NCBI RefSeq assembly: GCF_019249795.2
Contig: NZ_CP156891.1
Span: forward strand, 186,001-250,000
Direction of reading: 5' to 3'
Source: Segatella copri
Lineage (GTDB): Bacteria; Bacteroidota; Bacteroidia; Bacteroidales; Bacteroidaceae
DNA length: 64,000 bases
Shown here: one piece after another, positions 42,361-51,191 of the stretch
How positions within the stretch are numbered: the first letter of the stretch is position 1
Layout: every line of letters begins with the position of its first letter
Notes under the pieces: model-generated
Told to the model about the DNA's origin: nothing
The model's database searches: none
What the model saw: only the letters and a program-made list of their open reading frames with translations
Made by a program: the position numbers and the translations under genes

Positions 42361-42410
42361 TTTTTAATATTATTTAGATAGTTTTTTTCGCTTTTGTGGC
42401 TTAATTTGAG

Positions 42411-42418
42411 TACTTTTG
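42411..42418 (+). promoter_or_regulatory. -7 element for the Bat operon
   Basis: TACTTTTG followed by C, 59 nt upstream of the moxR start. No perfect TTG is found at 19-20 nt upstream. Confidence 0.5.
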
Positions 42419-42477
42419 CGTTTAGTTTTGGAAATATATTGTTTGAATTAAGAAATTAAACGTAAAAATATAGAATT

Positions 42478-43473
42478 ATGGCAGAAGCTATTGATATCCG
42501 CGAATTGAATATCCGGATAGAACAACAAAGTCAGTTTGTTACCAACCTGGTAATGGGCATGAATAAGGTAATCGTAGGTCAGAAACACCTTGTAGATTGC
42601 CTTCTTATCGGTCTTCTCTCTGATGGTCATATCCTGCTTGAGGGTGTACCTGGACTGGCGAAGACACTTGCAATCAAGACATTGTCACAGCTTATCAGCT
42701 CCGACTATAGCCGCATTCAGTTTACTCCTGATCTGTTGCCTGCCGATGTGGTGGGAACTCAGATTTATTCACAGAAAGATGAGGCTTTCCATGTAAAGCG
42801 CGGTCCAGTCTTCGCCAATTTCGTTTTGGCAGATGAGATTAACCGTGCCCCAGCCAAGGTGCAGAGTGCGCTGCTCGAGGCAATGCAGGAACACCAGGTT
42901 ACCATTGGTGATGAAACCTTCAAACTGCCTAGTCCGTTCCTGGTAATGGCTACACAGAACCCTATCGAACAGGAAGGAACCTATCAGTTGCCTGAAGCAC
43001 AGGTAGACCGTTTCCTGCTGAAGGTAATCATCGATTATCCTACACTGGAAGAGGAGAAGCTCATCATCCGCGAGAATATCCAGGGCGGACTTCCTGAGGT
43101 TACTCCTGTAACATCAGCTGAGGAGATTCTGAAGGCTCGCAAGATTGTAAACGAGGTTTATCTCGATGAGAAGATAGAACAGTATATTGCCGATATCGTC
43201 TTCGCTTCACGTTATCCTGAGCGCTACGGACTGGGCGAACTGAAAGACATGATTACCTTCGGCGGCAGTCCTCGTGCCAGCATCTCTCTTGCCAAGGCAG
43301 CCAGAGCCTATGCGTTTATCAAGCATCGCGGCTATGTGATTCCTGAAGATGTAAGAGCTGTGGCTCATGACGTAATGCGCCATCGTATAGGCCTTTCTTA
43401 CGAGGCTGAGGCAAGCAATGTGACAAGTGAGGAAATCGTAAGCCGCATCATTAATAAGGTGGAAGTGCCTTGA
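42478..43473 (+). CDS. MoxR-family AAA+ ATPase, first gene of the Bat operon
   Basis: The 331-residue protein has Walker A GVPGLAKT (about residues 58-65), Walker B FVLADEINRAP (about 118-128), sensor 1 MATQNPIEQEGTYQLPEAQ and the C-terminal lid. MoxR ATPases act as chaperones for maturation of complexes together with von Willebrand factor A proteins. Here the gene is followed by DUF58, a BatD-like protein, BatA, BatB, BatC and BatDE, the arrangement known from the Bacteroides aerotolerance operon. Confidence 0.95.
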   Translation: MAEAIDIRELNIRIEQQSQFVTNLVMGMNKVIVGQKHLVDCLLIGLLSDGHILLEGVPGLAKTLAIKTLSQLISSDYSRIQFTPDLLPADVVGTQIYSQKDEAFHVKRGPVFANFVLADEINRAPAKVQSALLEAMQEHQVTIGDETFKLPSPFLVMATQNPIEQEGTYQLPEAQVDRFLLKVIIDYPTLEEEKLIIRENIQGGLPEVTPVTSAEEILKARKIVNEVYLDEKIEQYIADIVFASRYPERYGLGELKDMITFGGSPRASISLAKAARAYAFIKHRGYVIPEDVRAVAHDVMRHRIGLSYEAEASNVTSEEIVSRIINKVEVP

Positions 43474-43477
43474 TCGT

Positions 43478-43537
43478 TAACAGTTTATAGTTAACAGTTT
43501 ATAGTTAACAGTTAATAGTTTATAGTTAATAGTTTAG
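43478..43537. repeat. Tandem low-complexity repeat in the moxR-DUF58 spacer
   Basis: Imperfect tandem copies of GTTAACAGTTTATA fill the spacer almost completely. The units are themselves near-palindromic (GTTAAC). Confidence 0.75.
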
Positions 43538-43541
43538 GATT

Positions 43542-44411
43542 TTGGATACACAAGATATCTTAAAAAAGGTTCGGAAGATAGAAATCAAGACTCGCGGACT
43601 GAGTCAGAACATCTTCGCTGGTCAGTATCATTCTGCCTTCAAGGGTAGGGGAATGGCCTTTGCCGAGGTGCGCGAATATCAGTATGGCGATGATGTGAGA
43701 GACATCGACTGGAACGTGACCGCCCGCTTTCATAAGCCTTACGTCAAGGTGTTTGAAGAGGAAAGGGAACTTACCGTGATGCTGCTCGTAGACGTCAGCG
43801 GGTCGCTCGATTTCGGTACGATGAAGCAGATGAAGCGCGATCTGGCTACTGAGATTGCTGCCACACTCGCCTTCAGTGCCATTCAGAACAATGACAAGAT
43901 AGGTGTCATCTTCTTCTCTGACCGTATCGAGAAGTACATTCCGCCTAAGAAAGGAAGAAAGCATATTCTCTATATCATCAGGGAAATGCTCAACTTCCAG
44001 CCGCAAAGCCAGCGTACCGACATCGGCTGCGCCCTGGAATATTTCACCCGCGTGATGAAACGCCACTGCACAGCTTTCGTAATCAGCGACTTCTACGATC
44101 ATAAGGATTTCCAGCATCAGCTGCAGATTGCCAACCAGAAACATGATGTAGTAGCCATCCAGGTTTACGACCCACGTGCCAAGGTGCTGCCTGATGTAGG
44201 ACTGCTCAAGGTGATGGATGCAGAAACCGGACACGAAATGTATATTGATACAAGTTCGAAGAAACTGCGAATGGCTCATACCCAGCAATGGCTGATGCAG
44301 CAGGAGAATCTGAAAACCGACTTTGCCAAAAGCAAGGTCGACTGGACTTCGATTGCCACTAACGAGGACTTCTCGAAGGCGCTCCTGATGCTTTTCAAGC
44401 AGAGGGGCTGA
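43542..44411 (+). CDS. DUF58 protein of the Bat operon, TTG start
   Basis: The 289-residue protein contains the DUF58 signature REYQYGDDVRDIDWNVTAR (about residues 45-63). A von Willebrand A-like domain starts at about 80, with the MIDAS-like DVSGSLDFG. DUF58 proteins accompany MoxR ATPases and are thought to be their partners or substrates. The alignment-preferred start (MDTQDILKK) is a TTG at 43542; the first in-frame ATG is about 37 codons later and would remove conserved sequence. It starts 68 nt after moxR, behind a tandem repeat spacer. Confidence 0.92.
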   Translation: MDTQDILKKVRKIEIKTRGLSQNIFAGQYHSAFKGRGMAFAEVREYQYGDDVRDIDWNVTARFHKPYVKVFEEERELTVMLLVDVSGSLDFGTMKQMKRDLATEIAATLAFSAIQNNDKIGVIFFSDRIEKYIPPKKGRKHILYIIREMLNFQPQSQRTDIGCALEYFTRVMKRHCTAFVISDFYDHKDFQHQLQIANQKHDVVAIQVYDPRAKVLPDVGLLKVMDAETGHEMYIDTSSKKLRMAHTQQWLMQQENLKTDFAKSKVDWTSIATNEDFSKALLMLFKQRG

Positions 44412-44439
44412 TAAACCGAAAGCTCAAAGTAAAGAAACT

Positions 44440-45516
44440 ATGTTTAAAGTAAAGAATATCATATTGTCGCTCGCTCTCCTGGGATGCTCAGGCTTAGCTC
44501 AAGCCCAGCAGGTAGAGCAACGCATCGACTCGCTCCAGATACTGATAGGACAGCAGACCGTGCTGCATCTGAAAGCTTCGGTAAAGCAGGGCGATAAGGT
44601 GCAACTGCCATCTTTCAAGCCGCAGCAGCAAATTACGCCGGGAGTGGAAGTGGTAGAGCAGAGTAAGGGCGACACTTCGCACATAGGCGACGACCGCATG
44701 GTGGTGAGCCGCGACTATACGCTGACTTCATTTGATGAAAAGGTGTACGTGATTCCTGCGCTCAATGTGAAGGTAAACGGCAAGAACTGTCATGGCAACC
44801 AGCTTGCGCTGAAGGTGCTCACCGTGCCTGTAGATACGGTTCATCCCAACCAGTTCTATCCGCCTAAGGATGTTCAGGATAATCCTTTCTCCTGGAGCGA
44901 ATGGAGCTCGCTCTTTTGGTTGAGCTTATTGCTGTTAATCCTCTGTGGTGCATGGCTTTATTTGCGCAACAGACTGAAGAACAACAAGCCGATTATCACC
45001 CATATCCGCATCGTAAAACGTGTTCCGGCTCATGAAAAGGCGCTGAATCAAATCAACGTCATCAAGCAGCAGCACGTTGAGAATCAGGAAACACAGAAGG
45101 CTTACTACACCCAGCTTACCAATACGCTGAGAGAATATATCGTGAGCCGTTTCGGATTCAATGCCATGGAGATGACCAGTGCCGAAATCATCGAACGTTT
45201 GCGCGAAGCAGGCGACCAGAAGATGATAGATGAACTGAAGGAACTCTTCCAGACTGCCGATCTCGTGAAGTTTGCCAAATATGAAACTCTGGTGAATGAG
45301 AACGACGCAAACCTGGTGAATGCCATCAACTTCATCGACCAGACCAAGACAGATGAGAAACCTACAGAAGAAAAGGTGGTTCCGCAGCTGACCAACGAAG
45401 AGCAGAAGACGCAATCTCAGCGCCGCCTCATCAAGTCGCTCCTCTGGATAGGAGCCATCGTAGGTCTGGCTCTGTTGGGTTACATCATTTATCAGTCAGC
45501 CATGCTGCTGATGTAA
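44440..45516 (+). CDS. BatD-like single-pass membrane protein of the Bat operon
   Basis: The 358-residue protein has a signal peptide ending AQAQ and a beta-rich periplasmic domain (about residues 25-145). A transmembrane helix (about 154-170, LFWLSLLLLILCGAWLYL) and a helical cytoplasmic region follow, and a second hydrophobic segment lies at the C-terminus (SLLWIGAIVGLALLGYIIY). This gene position between DUF58 and batA is constant in Bacteroidota Bat operons. It may contact MoxR/DUF58 through the cytoplasmic part; that is inference. Confidence 0.75.
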   Translation: MFKVKNIILSLALLGCSGLAQAQQVEQRIDSLQILIGQQTVLHLKASVKQGDKVQLPSFKPQQQITPGVEVVEQSKGDTSHIGDDRMVVSRDYTLTSFDEKVYVIPALNVKVNGKNCHGNQLALKVLTVPVDTVHPNQFYPPKDVQDNPFSWSEWSSLFWLSLLLLILCGAWLYLRNRLKNNKPIITHIRIVKRVPAHEKALNQINVIKQQHVENQETQKAYYTQLTNTLREYIVSRFGFNAMEMTSAEIIERLREAGDQKMIDELKELFQTADLVKFAKYETLVNENDANLVNAINFIDQTKTDEKPTEEKVVPQLTNEEQKTQSQRRLIKSLLWIGAIVGLALLGYIIYQSAMLLM

Positions 45517-45542
45517 GGCAGGGTGTACTTATGAAACGTTTC

Positions 45543-45581
45543 GCCGGGCAAAGCGGTTTATTCCGAAACTCTTTGCCTGGC
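45543..45581. other. Intercistronic hairpin before batA
   Basis: GCCGGGCAAAG (45543-45553) pairs with CTTTGCCTGGC (45571-45581) with one G-T pair. No T-run follows, so it is more likely an mRNA processing or stability element than a terminator. Confidence 0.5.
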
Positions 45582-45602
45582 TATAAATAGAAAAATAAAG
45601 AA

Positions 45603-46601
45603 ATGGAATTTGCAAGTAAAGGCTATTTTCTGTTGCTCCTGTTGCTGATACCTTATATATTATGGTATTTCCTCTACAGGAAGAAGAATGCGCCAACCAT
45701 GCGCATGAGCGACACGAAAAAGTATCAATATGCTCCGAAGAGCCTGCGTGTGCGTCTCATCCATCTGCCAATGGTGCTGAGATGCATCTGCTTCGTGCTC
45801 ATCGTCTGTGCGATGGCTCGTCCGCAGACGCATACGGCTTGGGACAACAAGACGGTAGAAGGCATTGACATTATGTTGGCGATGGACGTTTCCACCTCTA
45901 TGCTTGCCGAAGATTTGAGACCAAACCGTATGGAAGCGGCTAAGGATGTGGCTACAGAATTCATCTCAGGAAGACCGAACGACAACATCGGTCTGACTAT
46001 CTTTGCCGGTGAAGCTTTCACCCAGTGCCCGATGACAACCGATCATGCCAGTCTGTTGCGCCTCTTGCAGGCAACCCGTACGGATATTGCCGCCCGGGGA
46101 CTGATTGACGATGGTACTGCAGTGGGAATGGGATTGGCCAATGCCGTGAGCCGCCTGAAGGATTCTAAGTCAAAATCGAAGGTTGTGATTCTTCTTACCG
46201 ACGGCAGTAACAACATGGGTGAAATCTCGCCAATGACCGCAGCAGAGATTGCCAAAAGCTACGGAATACGTGTTTACACCATCGGTGTAGGAACTAACAA
46301 GGTGGCTCCTTATCCAATGCCTGTGGCAGGAGGAGTACAGTACGTCAATATTCCGGTAGAGATAGATACGAAGACGCTGAGCGACATTGCGCAGACAACC
46401 GATGGTAATTTCTATCGCGCTACGAACAATAACGAGCTGAAGAAGATTTACAAGGACATTGATAAACTGGAGAAAACCAAGTTTAATGTCAAGCATTTCG
46501 CTAAGCGCTATGAAGCTTATCAGCCATTCGCCTTGGCAGCTCTCCTGGTATTGCTGGTAGAAATCCTGCTCCGCATCACCTGGTTCAGAAGAATTCCGTA
46601 A
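45603..46601 (+). CDS. batA: BatA, von Willebrand A domain membrane protein
   Basis: The 332-residue protein has two N-terminal transmembrane segments (about residues 6-22 and 55-75) and a VWA domain (about 90-290) with the MIDAS motif DVSTSM (about 95-100) and LLTDGSNN. A C-terminal transmembrane helix (ALAALLVLLVEILLRI) follows. BatA and BatB are paired VWA proteins of the Bacteroides aerotolerance operon, probably forming a complex in the inner membrane with the VWA domain in the periplasm. Confidence 0.93.
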   Translation: MEFASKGYFLLLLLLIPYILWYFLYRKKNAPTMRMSDTKKYQYAPKSLRVRLIHLPMVLRCICFVLIVCAMARPQTHTAWDNKTVEGIDIMLAMDVSTSMLAEDLRPNRMEAAKDVATEFISGRPNDNIGLTIFAGEAFTQCPMTTDHASLLRLLQATRTDIAARGLIDDGTAVGMGLANAVSRLKDSKSKSKVVILLTDGSNNMGEISPMTAAEIAKSYGIRVYTIGVGTNKVAPYPMPVAGGVQYVNIPVEIDTKTLSDIAQTTDGNFYRATNNNELKKIYKDIDKLEKTKFNVKHFAKRYEAYQPFALAALLVLLVEILLRITWFRRIP

Positions 46602-46630
46602 TCCGGAAACTGAAATATTTTGCTGATTAT

Positions 46631-46707
46631 CGGAGATATTCCGCTATCTTTCGGAGATATTTTACCAGTTATCGGAGATATTTTACTGATTATCGGATAA
46701 TCGAATA
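46631..46707. repeat. Tandem TATCGGAGATATT repeats between batA and batB
   Basis: Three copies of TCGGAGATATT, at about 46637, 46658 and 46674, with intervening TTATCGGA variants to 46700. They fill most of the batA-batB spacer. Confidence 0.7.
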
Positions 46708-46729
46708 GAAGATATAATTAAAATAGAAA

Positions 46730-47767
46730 ATGTTAAGATTTGAAGATCCTATATTTCTCTGGCTGTTGTGGATTATACCAGTACTGATTCTGATCAGGCT
46801 GATAGGATGGAGAAGAAGAAAGGCTAAACTGAAGAAACTCGGCGATCCGGAGCTTCTGAAACAGCTCATGCCCAACATCTCTAAATATCGCCCTACAGTG
46901 AAGTTTGTGCTGATGCTCGCAGCCTTGGCGCTTCTTATCGTGATGGTAGCTCGCCCGCAGATGGGCAGCAAGATTTCTCACGATAAGCGACATGGTATTG
47001 AAACCATCATCTGCCTCGATATTTCAAATTCCATGCTCTGTCAAGACGTAGTTCCATCCCGTTTGGACAAGAGTAAGATGCTTATCGAAAATCTGGTCGA
47101 CAACTTTAACAACGACAAGATTGGACTCATCGTCTTTGCAGGCGATGCGTTCGTGCAGTTGCCAATCACCACCGATTATGTTTCGGCAAAGATGTTTCTC
47201 CAGAACATAACCCCTGGTCTTATCCAGACACAGGGAACCAATATCGGAGCTGCCATCGATTTGGCTTCCAAGAGTTTCACCCAGCAGGAGAATGTGGGCA
47301 GAGCCATCATCGTTATTACCGATGGCGAAAACCATGAGCCTGGCGCACAGGAGGCAGCGGCTGCTGCCAACAAGAAAGGAATCAATGTCTTTATTCTGGG
47401 CATAGGTAACACCAAGGGAGCACCAATCCCTATGGGCGACGGCTCTTATCTGAAGGACAATGCGGGCAACACCGTAATGACCGCCCTGAATGAGCAGATG
47501 TGCAAGGAACTTGCCCAGGCAGGCAAGGGTCAGTACATTCATGTAGATAATACCAGCGATGCGGAAAGAGCATTGAATGATGATATTGCCAAATTGCAGA
47601 AAGGCGATGTAACGAGTGTGGTTTACAGCGCCTATGATGAACAGTTCCAGGCTGTAGGTATTCTCGTCATCCTGTTGCTTATCATCGAAATCTGTCTGCT
47701 GGAGGTAAAGAATCCTTTGCTCAGAAACATCAAGTTTTTTAAGAAAGACATCAGGAAGCCTTTCTGA
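46730..47767 (+). CDS. batB: BatB, von Willebrand A domain membrane protein
   Basis: The 345-residue paralogue of BatA has a transmembrane segment at about residues 8-25 and another at about 58-76. The VWA domain contains DISNSM (MIDAS, about 100-105) and VITDGENHEPGA, and a C-terminal helix (AVGILVILLLIIEICLLEV) follows. It follows batA on the same strand and precedes batC by 30 nt. Confidence 0.93.
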   Translation: MLRFEDPIFLWLLWIIPVLILIRLIGWRRRKAKLKKLGDPELLKQLMPNISKYRPTVKFVLMLAALALLIVMVARPQMGSKISHDKRHGIETIICLDISNSMLCQDVVPSRLDKSKMLIENLVDNFNNDKIGLIVFAGDAFVQLPITTDYVSAKMFLQNITPGLIQTQGTNIGAAIDLASKSFTQQENVGRAIIVITDGENHEPGAQEAAAAANKKGINVFILGIGNTKGAPIPMGDGSYLKDNAGNTVMTALNEQMCKELAQAGKGQYIHVDNTSDAERALNDDIAKLQKGDVTSVVYSAYDEQFQAVGILVILLLIIEICLLEVKNPLLRNIKFFKKDIRKPF

Positions 47768-47797
47768 TAAACGTTTATACATTATTATATAATAAGA

Positions 47798-48523
47798 ATG
47801 AGATATTTAAGATATATATTGGTTTTTGCCCTGATGGTGCTGGGCTTGGCAAAGGTGGGAGCACAGAACGACCGCAACTTCATCCGCCAGGGAAACCGCG
47901 CCTATCATAAGCAGAAGTGGGCTGCAGCCGAAACGCAATATCGCAAGGCTATCTCCAAGAACCAGAAGAATGCGCAGGCTGTCTATAATCTGGGTTGCGC
48001 CCTGATGATGCAGCAGAAGGATTCGATGGCAATGATACAGTTTGAGAATGCTTCGAAACTGGAAACGAACAAGATGCGACGCGCCAGAAGTTACCACAAT
48101 ATGGGTGTGGTCATGCAGCAGCATCAGCAATATGCGCAGGCCATAGGATGTTATGAGAACGCCCTGCGCTGCAATCCGCAGGACAATGCAACCCGATATA
48201 ATCTTGCCCTCTGCAAGAAACTGCTCAAAAACCAGAAGCAGAACAAGCAAAACGATAAGAATAAGAACAAAAAGGATAAAAACAAGGACAAGAACAAAGA
48301 CAATCAGAACAAAGATCAGAATAAAGGCAAGAACAAGAACGACAAAAACAAGAACAACCAGAATAAGAACAATCAGCAGAATCAGAACAATCAGGACAAG
48401 ATGAGCAAAGATAATGCTGAACAACTCTTGAACGCTGCCATCCAGCAGGAGAAGGATACGAAGCGCAAGATGCAGAAAGCGATGAGTCAGCCTCGCAGAA
48501 AGCAATATGAGAAAAACTGGTAA
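47798..48523 (+). CDS. batC: BatC, TPR protein with Lys/Asn-rich tail
   Basis: The 241-residue protein has a signal peptide ending KVGAQ and TPR repeats (about residues 25-145, e.g. AQAVYNLGCALMMQ and YAQAIGCYENALRCNPQD). A low-complexity Lys/Asn/Gln/Asp tract of about 60 residues comes next, then a short helical C-terminus. TPRs probably mediate assembly of Bat proteins in the periplasm. The Lys/Asn tract is coded by repeating AA(C/G/A) codons and may vary in length between strains. Confidence 0.9.
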   Translation: MRYLRYILVFALMVLGLAKVGAQNDRNFIRQGNRAYHKQKWAAAETQYRKAISKNQKNAQAVYNLGCALMMQQKDSMAMIQFENASKLETNKMRRARSYHNMGVVMQQHQQYAQAIGCYENALRCNPQDNATRYNLALCKKLLKNQKQNKQNDKNKNKKDKNKDKNKDNQNKDQNKGKNKNDKNKNNQNKNNQQNQNNQDKMSKDNAEQLLNAAIQQEKDTKRKMQKAMSQPRRKQYEKNW

Positions 48524-48554
48524 AAAGTAAAATAATACAACGAGCATAATAAAT

Positions 48555-51161
48555 TTGAACATGAAACATATAGGTTGGTTTATTATTATATGGGCAATGC
48601 TTCTGGGCTTCAGTTTGCAGCTGAAAGCCCAGCGTATCAGTGTGTCGGCACCAACACACGTGGCGGCGGGCGAAAACTTCCGTGTGGCCTATACCATCAA
48701 TACACGTGATGTAGAGGAATTCCGTCTGGGTGGAGTAGGAGAAGGACTTGAGGTAATCGCAGGTCCTTACACCTCATCGCAGTCCAGTTATCAGATGATC
48801 AATGGCCATACTTCCTCTTCATCGTCGGTAACCATTACCTATACGCTCTACGCAGCTAAGAACGGAACCTTTGGCATTGGTGCCTCTCATGCCATCGTAA
48901 ATGGTAAAAAACTCTCTTCCCATCCGGTTAAGATTACGGTTTCTGGCCATGCTGCACGCAACAACGGTGCACCTTCCATGCACGGACAGAATGATTATAA
49001 TGAACCACGTATGCGAACTGCCGGATCAAGAATATCAGGCCGCGACCTCTTCATCAAGGTTACAGCTAACAAGCGACGTGTTCACGAACAGGAACCGGTG
49101 CTCCTTACTTATAAGGTTTACACGCAGGTAGACCTTACCCAGTTGGAAGGCAAGATGCCTGACCTGAAGGGATTCCACAACCAGGAAGTTCCGCTGCCTC
49201 AGCAGAAGGCTTTCCATACTGAAACCGTAAACGGCCGACCTTACCGATGCGTTACATGGAGCCAGTATGTTATGTATCCGCAGATGACGGGAAACCTCAC
49301 TATTCCAGCCATTACCTTCAAGGGAATCGTAGTTCAGCAGAACAGAAATGTTGACCCGATGGAAGCTTTCTTCAATGGTGGCTCCGGCTATGTTGAAGTA
49401 AAGAAAGATATTATAGCTCCTAGTGTGAAAATTCAGGTTGATCCATTGCCTCAGCGCCCAGCCAACTTCTCGGGCGGTGTAGGTAAATTTAATATTACTG
49501 CTTCCATCGACAAGAAGGAAGTAAAGGCTGGAGAACCTATCACCATTCGTGTAGTGGTAGGAGGAATCGGAAACCTGAAGCTGCTCAAGCAGCCTGTCAT
49601 TACCTTCCCTAAGGATTTTGACAAGTACGATGCGAAGGTGACAGACAAGACCCGCCTTACAGCCAATGGCGTAGAAGGCAATATGATTTATGACTTCCTG
49701 GCTGTACCTCGTAATCAGGGAAATTATACCATTCCTGCGGTAGAATTCACCTATTATGATACTTCTGCTAACAAGTACAAGACAATCAAGACCCAGCCGT
49801 TTACGCTGAACGTAGAGAAGGGCGATGGAACTTCAGACAATGAAACATCAGATTTCAGCAACAAGGATAAGGACATTCATGCGCTGAAACTGGGCAAGTC
49901 TAAGCTCCATGATATTGACGATATGTTCTACGGAAGCTTCGGCTACTGGACCAGTCTGCTGGTTCCATTGGCAGCCTTCTTTGCCCTGCTCATTGTCTTC
50001 CGCCGCCGTGCTCTCGAGAATGCCGACCTTGTAAAGGTCCGTTCCAACAAGGCAAACAAGATAGCAACCAAGCGCCTGAAGAAGGCTCATCTGCTGATGC
50101 TCGGTGGCAAGCAGGAAGAATTCTACGATGAAGTGCTCCGTGCTTTGTGGGGCTATGTCAGCTACAAGCTCAACATGCCAGCCGAAAAGCTCTCACGTGA
50201 AAACATTCAGGCTATGCTCGAAAAACATTGTGTAGAGGAGAGAACTATCGAGAAGTTTACAACTGCGCTCGATGAATGTGAGTTTGAACGCTATGCGCCG
50301 GGCGACCCTGCCGGCAATATGAACCGTACATTCGAATCAGCAATGACTGCTATTATGGATATAGAAAATGCTATCAATGCAACGCGTAAGCAGCGCAAGA
50401 AGAGTGCAACCGGATATTCGTTCGTCATGATGATCATGGTGATGTTGGGCAGCTCTGTTTCTGCAGGCGCTGTAACCAAGAACAATGCTGATACGGAATA
50501 TCAGAAAGGTAACTATCAGCAGGCCATACGCGACTATGAGGAAATATTGAACAATTATGGTGTTTCTGCCGAAGTTTACTATAACTTGGGCAATGCTTAT
50601 TACCGTACAGACAATATTACCAAGGCTGTGCTCAATTATGAGCGTGCCCATCTGCTCTCGCCAGGCGATGAAGACATCAGCTTCAACCTTCAGTTTGCAC
50701 GTAGCAAAACCATCGATAAGATTACTCCGGAAAGCGAGATGTTCTTCGTAACCTGGTGGAAGGCGCTGGTTAACTTTACGAGTGTTGACTGTTGGGCTAA
50801 GACAGGCATCATTGCCATCATCATGGCGCTGGTTCTGGTCTTGGTTTATCTCTTCGGTCCGCATATCGTGTTGCGCAAGATTGGTTTCTTCGGTGGAATC
50901 TTCTTCGTGGCAGTCTTCCTGCTGAGCAATCTCTTTGCTTACCAGCAGCGGCAGATGCTCATTAACCGTACGGGAGCCATCATCATCGCTCCTTCGGTCA
51001 ATGTGAAGAAGACTCCAGCCAAGACGAGTGCTGACCTCTTCCTGCTGCATGAAGGAACCCGCGTTGATATTACCGATAAGGCGATGAAAGGCTGGCGTGG
51101 AATCAAGGTAGGAGACGGCAGAGAAGGCTGGATTGAAACCAAGGCTATAGAGGAAATCTGA
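48555..51161 (+). CDS. BatD-BatE fusion protein
   Basis: In this 868-residue protein, residues 1-25 form a signal peptide and about 25-430 are BatD (oxygen-tolerance) beta-sandwich domains. A transmembrane helix lies at about 465-482 and a helical cytoplasmic part extends to about 620. Then come an internal hydrophobic segment (YSFVMMIMVMLGSSVSAGAV) resembling a former BatE signal peptide, TPR repeats (NADTEYQKGNYQQAIRDYEE, about 645-720), two transmembrane helices (about 755-795) and an SH3-like domain (about 805-868). In many Bacteroidota BatD and BatE are separate. This is the last Bat gene; PAP2 follows after 30 nt. Confidence 0.88.
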   Translation: MNMKHIGWFIIIWAMLLGFSLQLKAQRISVSAPTHVAAGENFRVAYTINTRDVEEFRLGGVGEGLEVIAGPYTSSQSSYQMINGHTSSSSSVTITYTLYAAKNGTFGIGASHAIVNGKKLSSHPVKITVSGHAARNNGAPSMHGQNDYNEPRMRTAGSRISGRDLFIKVTANKRRVHEQEPVLLTYKVYTQVDLTQLEGKMPDLKGFHNQEVPLPQQKAFHTETVNGRPYRCVTWSQYVMYPQMTGNLTIPAITFKGIVVQQNRNVDPMEAFFNGGSGYVEVKKDIIAPSVKIQVDPLPQRPANFSGGVGKFNITASIDKKEVKAGEPITIRVVVGGIGNLKLLKQPVITFPKDFDKYDAKVTDKTRLTANGVEGNMIYDFLAVPRNQGNYTIPAVEFTYYDTSANKYKTIKTQPFTLNVEKGDGTSDNETSDFSNKDKDIHALKLGKSKLHDIDDMFYGSFGYWTSLLVPLAAFFALLIVFRRRALENADLVKVRSNKANKIATKRLKKAHLLMLGGKQEEFYDEVLRALWGYVSYKLNMPAEKLSRENIQAMLEKHCVEERTIEKFTTALDECEFERYAPGDPAGNMNRTFESAMTAIMDIENAINATRKQRKKSATGYSFVMMIMVMLGSSVSAGAVTKNNADTEYQKGNYQQAIRDYEEILNNYGVSAEVYYNLGNAYYRTDNITKAVLNYERAHLLSPGDEDISFNLQFARSKTIDKITPESEMFFVTWWKALVNFTSVDCWAKTGIIAIIMALVLVLVYLFGPHIVLRKIGFFGGIFFVAVFLLSNLFAYQQRQMLINRTGAIIIAPSVNVKKTPAKTSADLFLLHEGTRVDITDKAMKGWRGIKVGDGREGWIETKAIEEI

Positions 51162-51191
51162 TTAAGATAAAATCTGATTAAAATAAAGAGA

